From contig QHNB01000225.1 in assembly GCA_003217965.1 (NCBI GenBank), positions 1 to 15,436 of the forward strand: DNA of 15,436 nt, given 5' to 3'. The notes under the pieces were generated by a model. It was given only the letters and a program-made list of their open reading frames with translations. It was not told the DNA's origin and ran no database searches. Source of the stretch: Verrucomicrobiota bacterium. Lineage in GTDB: Bacteria > Verrucomicrobiota > Verrucomicrobiia > Chthoniobacterales > UBA10450. The position numbers were made by a program, and so were the translations under genes. Positions 14,352 to 15,436 of this stretch are shown in pieces. Position 1 is the stretch's first letter; each line of letters starts with the position of its first letter.

Positions 14352-15436
14352 TCAGCTGAGCAGCGTGCCGTAGCGTTCGCGAGCAAGCTGCGAGCATAGC
14401 TCTAGGATTTCTGCTGGGGTTTCCAATTGCATTGCTTCTTGCGCCAGTTGCCGGCATTCGTCCAGCGCGAGGCTGCGAATGGCAGATTTGACCCGCGGTA
14501 CGAGCGTTGGACTGACGCTAAGTTCATCTACTCCGAGGCCGAGGAGCAGCGGGGTAATTTCAATTTCGCCGGCCATTTCGCCGCAAATACCGAACCAAAG
14601 TTTGTGCTTACGCGCCGCTTCGCCAACCATGTTGATCAAATGCAAGACCGCCGGATGCGTCGGCTCGTAAAGGTGAGCTGTCCGTTCATTCACACGATCA
14701 ATAGCGATGGCGTACTGAATCAAATCATTAGTGCCGATGCTGAAGAAGTTAACTGTGGGTGCGAGCGCTTCTGAGCAGATCGCCGCGCTGGGGATTTCAA
14801 TCATCGCTCCAACCTGCAAGTTGGGATCAAAGGCAACACCGTCGCTGCGCAACTCCTCTTTGCATTGGTCAAGCACAGCGAGGGTACGACGCATTTCCGC
14901 TACTCCCGAAATCATCGGAAACATGATCTTGACGTTCCCAACGGTACTGGCGCGAAGGATCGCCCGCAGCTGCGGTTTAAAAACTTCTTCGTGTTCGAGG
15001 CAAAAACGGATAGCTCGCCAGCCGAGAAAGGGATTTAATTCGTCGCTCACATCGATGCCACCGGCGATCTTATCGCCGCCAAGATCGAACGTTCGAATGA
15101 TGAGCGGATGCGGCTGGACAGTTTCAGCAATGCGGCGGTAGGTCTCGTATTGTTCCTCTTCGCCCGGAAGTGAATCGCGGTCGAGATAGAGGAACTCGGT
15201 GCGGTAAAGGCCGATACCTTCAGCACCATTTGTCGCCACGTTCACGATATCGTTCGGGAGTTCGATGTTTGCCGAGAGCACAACGTGCTGTCCATCGCGT
15301 GTTGTCGACGGTTGCTCTCGCAATTCGGCCAACTCCTTCGAAACCTTGAACTGCCGGACTTCAACTTCGCCGTAGTAAGCAAGCGTCTTTGGCGAGGGAT
15401 TAATGATTACCTTGCCGGTAAACCCATCGAGCAGGG
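14352..15436 (-). CDS. ptsI: Phosphoenolpyruvate-protein phosphotransferase, Enzyme I (partial, N-terminus off window)
   Basis: The last 360 of roughly 575 residues of PTS Enzyme I, which takes phosphate from PEP and passes it to HPr; the protein is cytoplasmic. The frame is open to the right edge, so the swivel His (TSH motif) and HPr-binding domain are outside. In view are the linker LLDGFTGKVIINPSP and the PEP-binding barrel: GLYRTEFLYLDR, RTFDLGGDK, NPFLGWRAIRF, KIMFPMIS, MIEIPSAA and FFSIGTNDLIQYA with the Mg ligands Glu and Asp, and GICGEMAG with the active-site Cys. All key PEP-site residues are present, so this half looks functional. HPr and EIIA genes are not in the window, so whether the system transports sugars or is only regulatory, as in many soil bacteria, is open. 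PpsA/PpdK share the barrel, but the EI linker and GxYRTEFL argue for ptsI. Confidence 0.94.
   Translation of the reverse strand, partial: LLDGFTGKVIINPSPKTLAYYGEVEVRQFKVSKELAELREQPSTTRDGQHVVLSANIELPNDIVNVATNGAEGIGLYRTEFLYLDRDSLPGEEEQYETYRRIAETVQPHPLIIRTFDLGGDKIAGGIDVSDELNPFLGWRAIRFCLEHEEVFKPQLRAILRASTVGNVKIMFPMISGVAEMRRTLAVLDQCKEELRSDGVAFDPNLQVGAMIEIPSAAICSEALAPTVNFFSIGTNDLIQYAIAIDRVNERTAHLYEPTHPAVLHLINMVGEAARKHKLWFGICGEMAGEIEITPLLLGLGVDELSVSPTLVPRVKSAIRSLALDECRQLAQEAMQLETPAEILELCSQLARERYGTLLS

Noticed and set aside
1..15436. CRISPR array, insertion sequence, prophage or defence island
   Set aside because: No direct-repeat array, transposase, integrase, phage structural gene or recognised defence module was seen on either strand.

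Overview
The window looks like a stretch of chromosome from a Gram-negative soil-type bacterium of moderate GC. It carries ordinary housekeeping genes (asnS, surE, speA, ptsI) mixed with accessory membrane and oxidoreductase genes and several decayed genes. A lipoprotein signal and an outer-membrane beta-barrel remnant point to a two-membrane cell. The combination of SpeA, a DUF151 nuclease and the style of the barrel and ClC remnants reminds me of Verrucomicrobiota (Chthoniobacterales-like soil lineages). That placement is an inference from memory and was not tested.

Left part (1-2485): a minus-strand pair, a DHA2-type MFS exporter followed 44 nt later by a PCMH/BBE-type FAD oxidoreductase that runs off the left edge. 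Just upstream of the exporter lie three tandem 8-mers and what looks like the frameshifted N-terminal stub of a ClC chloride channel/antiporter. On the plus strand follow a TMEM175-like membrane protein and a PhnB-like VOC protein (2608-3850).

Middle-left (3900-6454, minus): an intact MBL-fold protein with an N-terminal zinc-ribbon-like segment, then two pseudogenes. One is the C-terminal half of a class III nucleotide cyclase. The other is an outer-membrane beta-barrel protein broken by three frameshifts and lacking its signal peptide.

Centre (6484-9744, minus): surE, asnS and an SDR dehydrogenase. asnS and the SDR are 15 nt apart and probably co-transcribed. The 213-nt gap between surE and asnS contains two perfect short palindromes. 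Divergent from surE, on the plus strand, come a diacylglycerol-kinase-type lipid kinase, a small lipoprotein and a DoxX-like membrane protein (9822-11709).

Right part (11775-15436): biosynthetic arginine decarboxylase speA (minus), divergent from a DUF151 bifunctional-nuclease-family gene (plus), which ends 3 nt from the end of a convergent ptsI (minus, 5' end outside the window).

I see no CRISPR array, prophage, insertion sequence, RNA gene or recognisable defence system, and no convincing undescribed multi-gene system. The most distinctive signal is the clustering of three degraded genes within about 4.2 kb between intact housekeeping genes.
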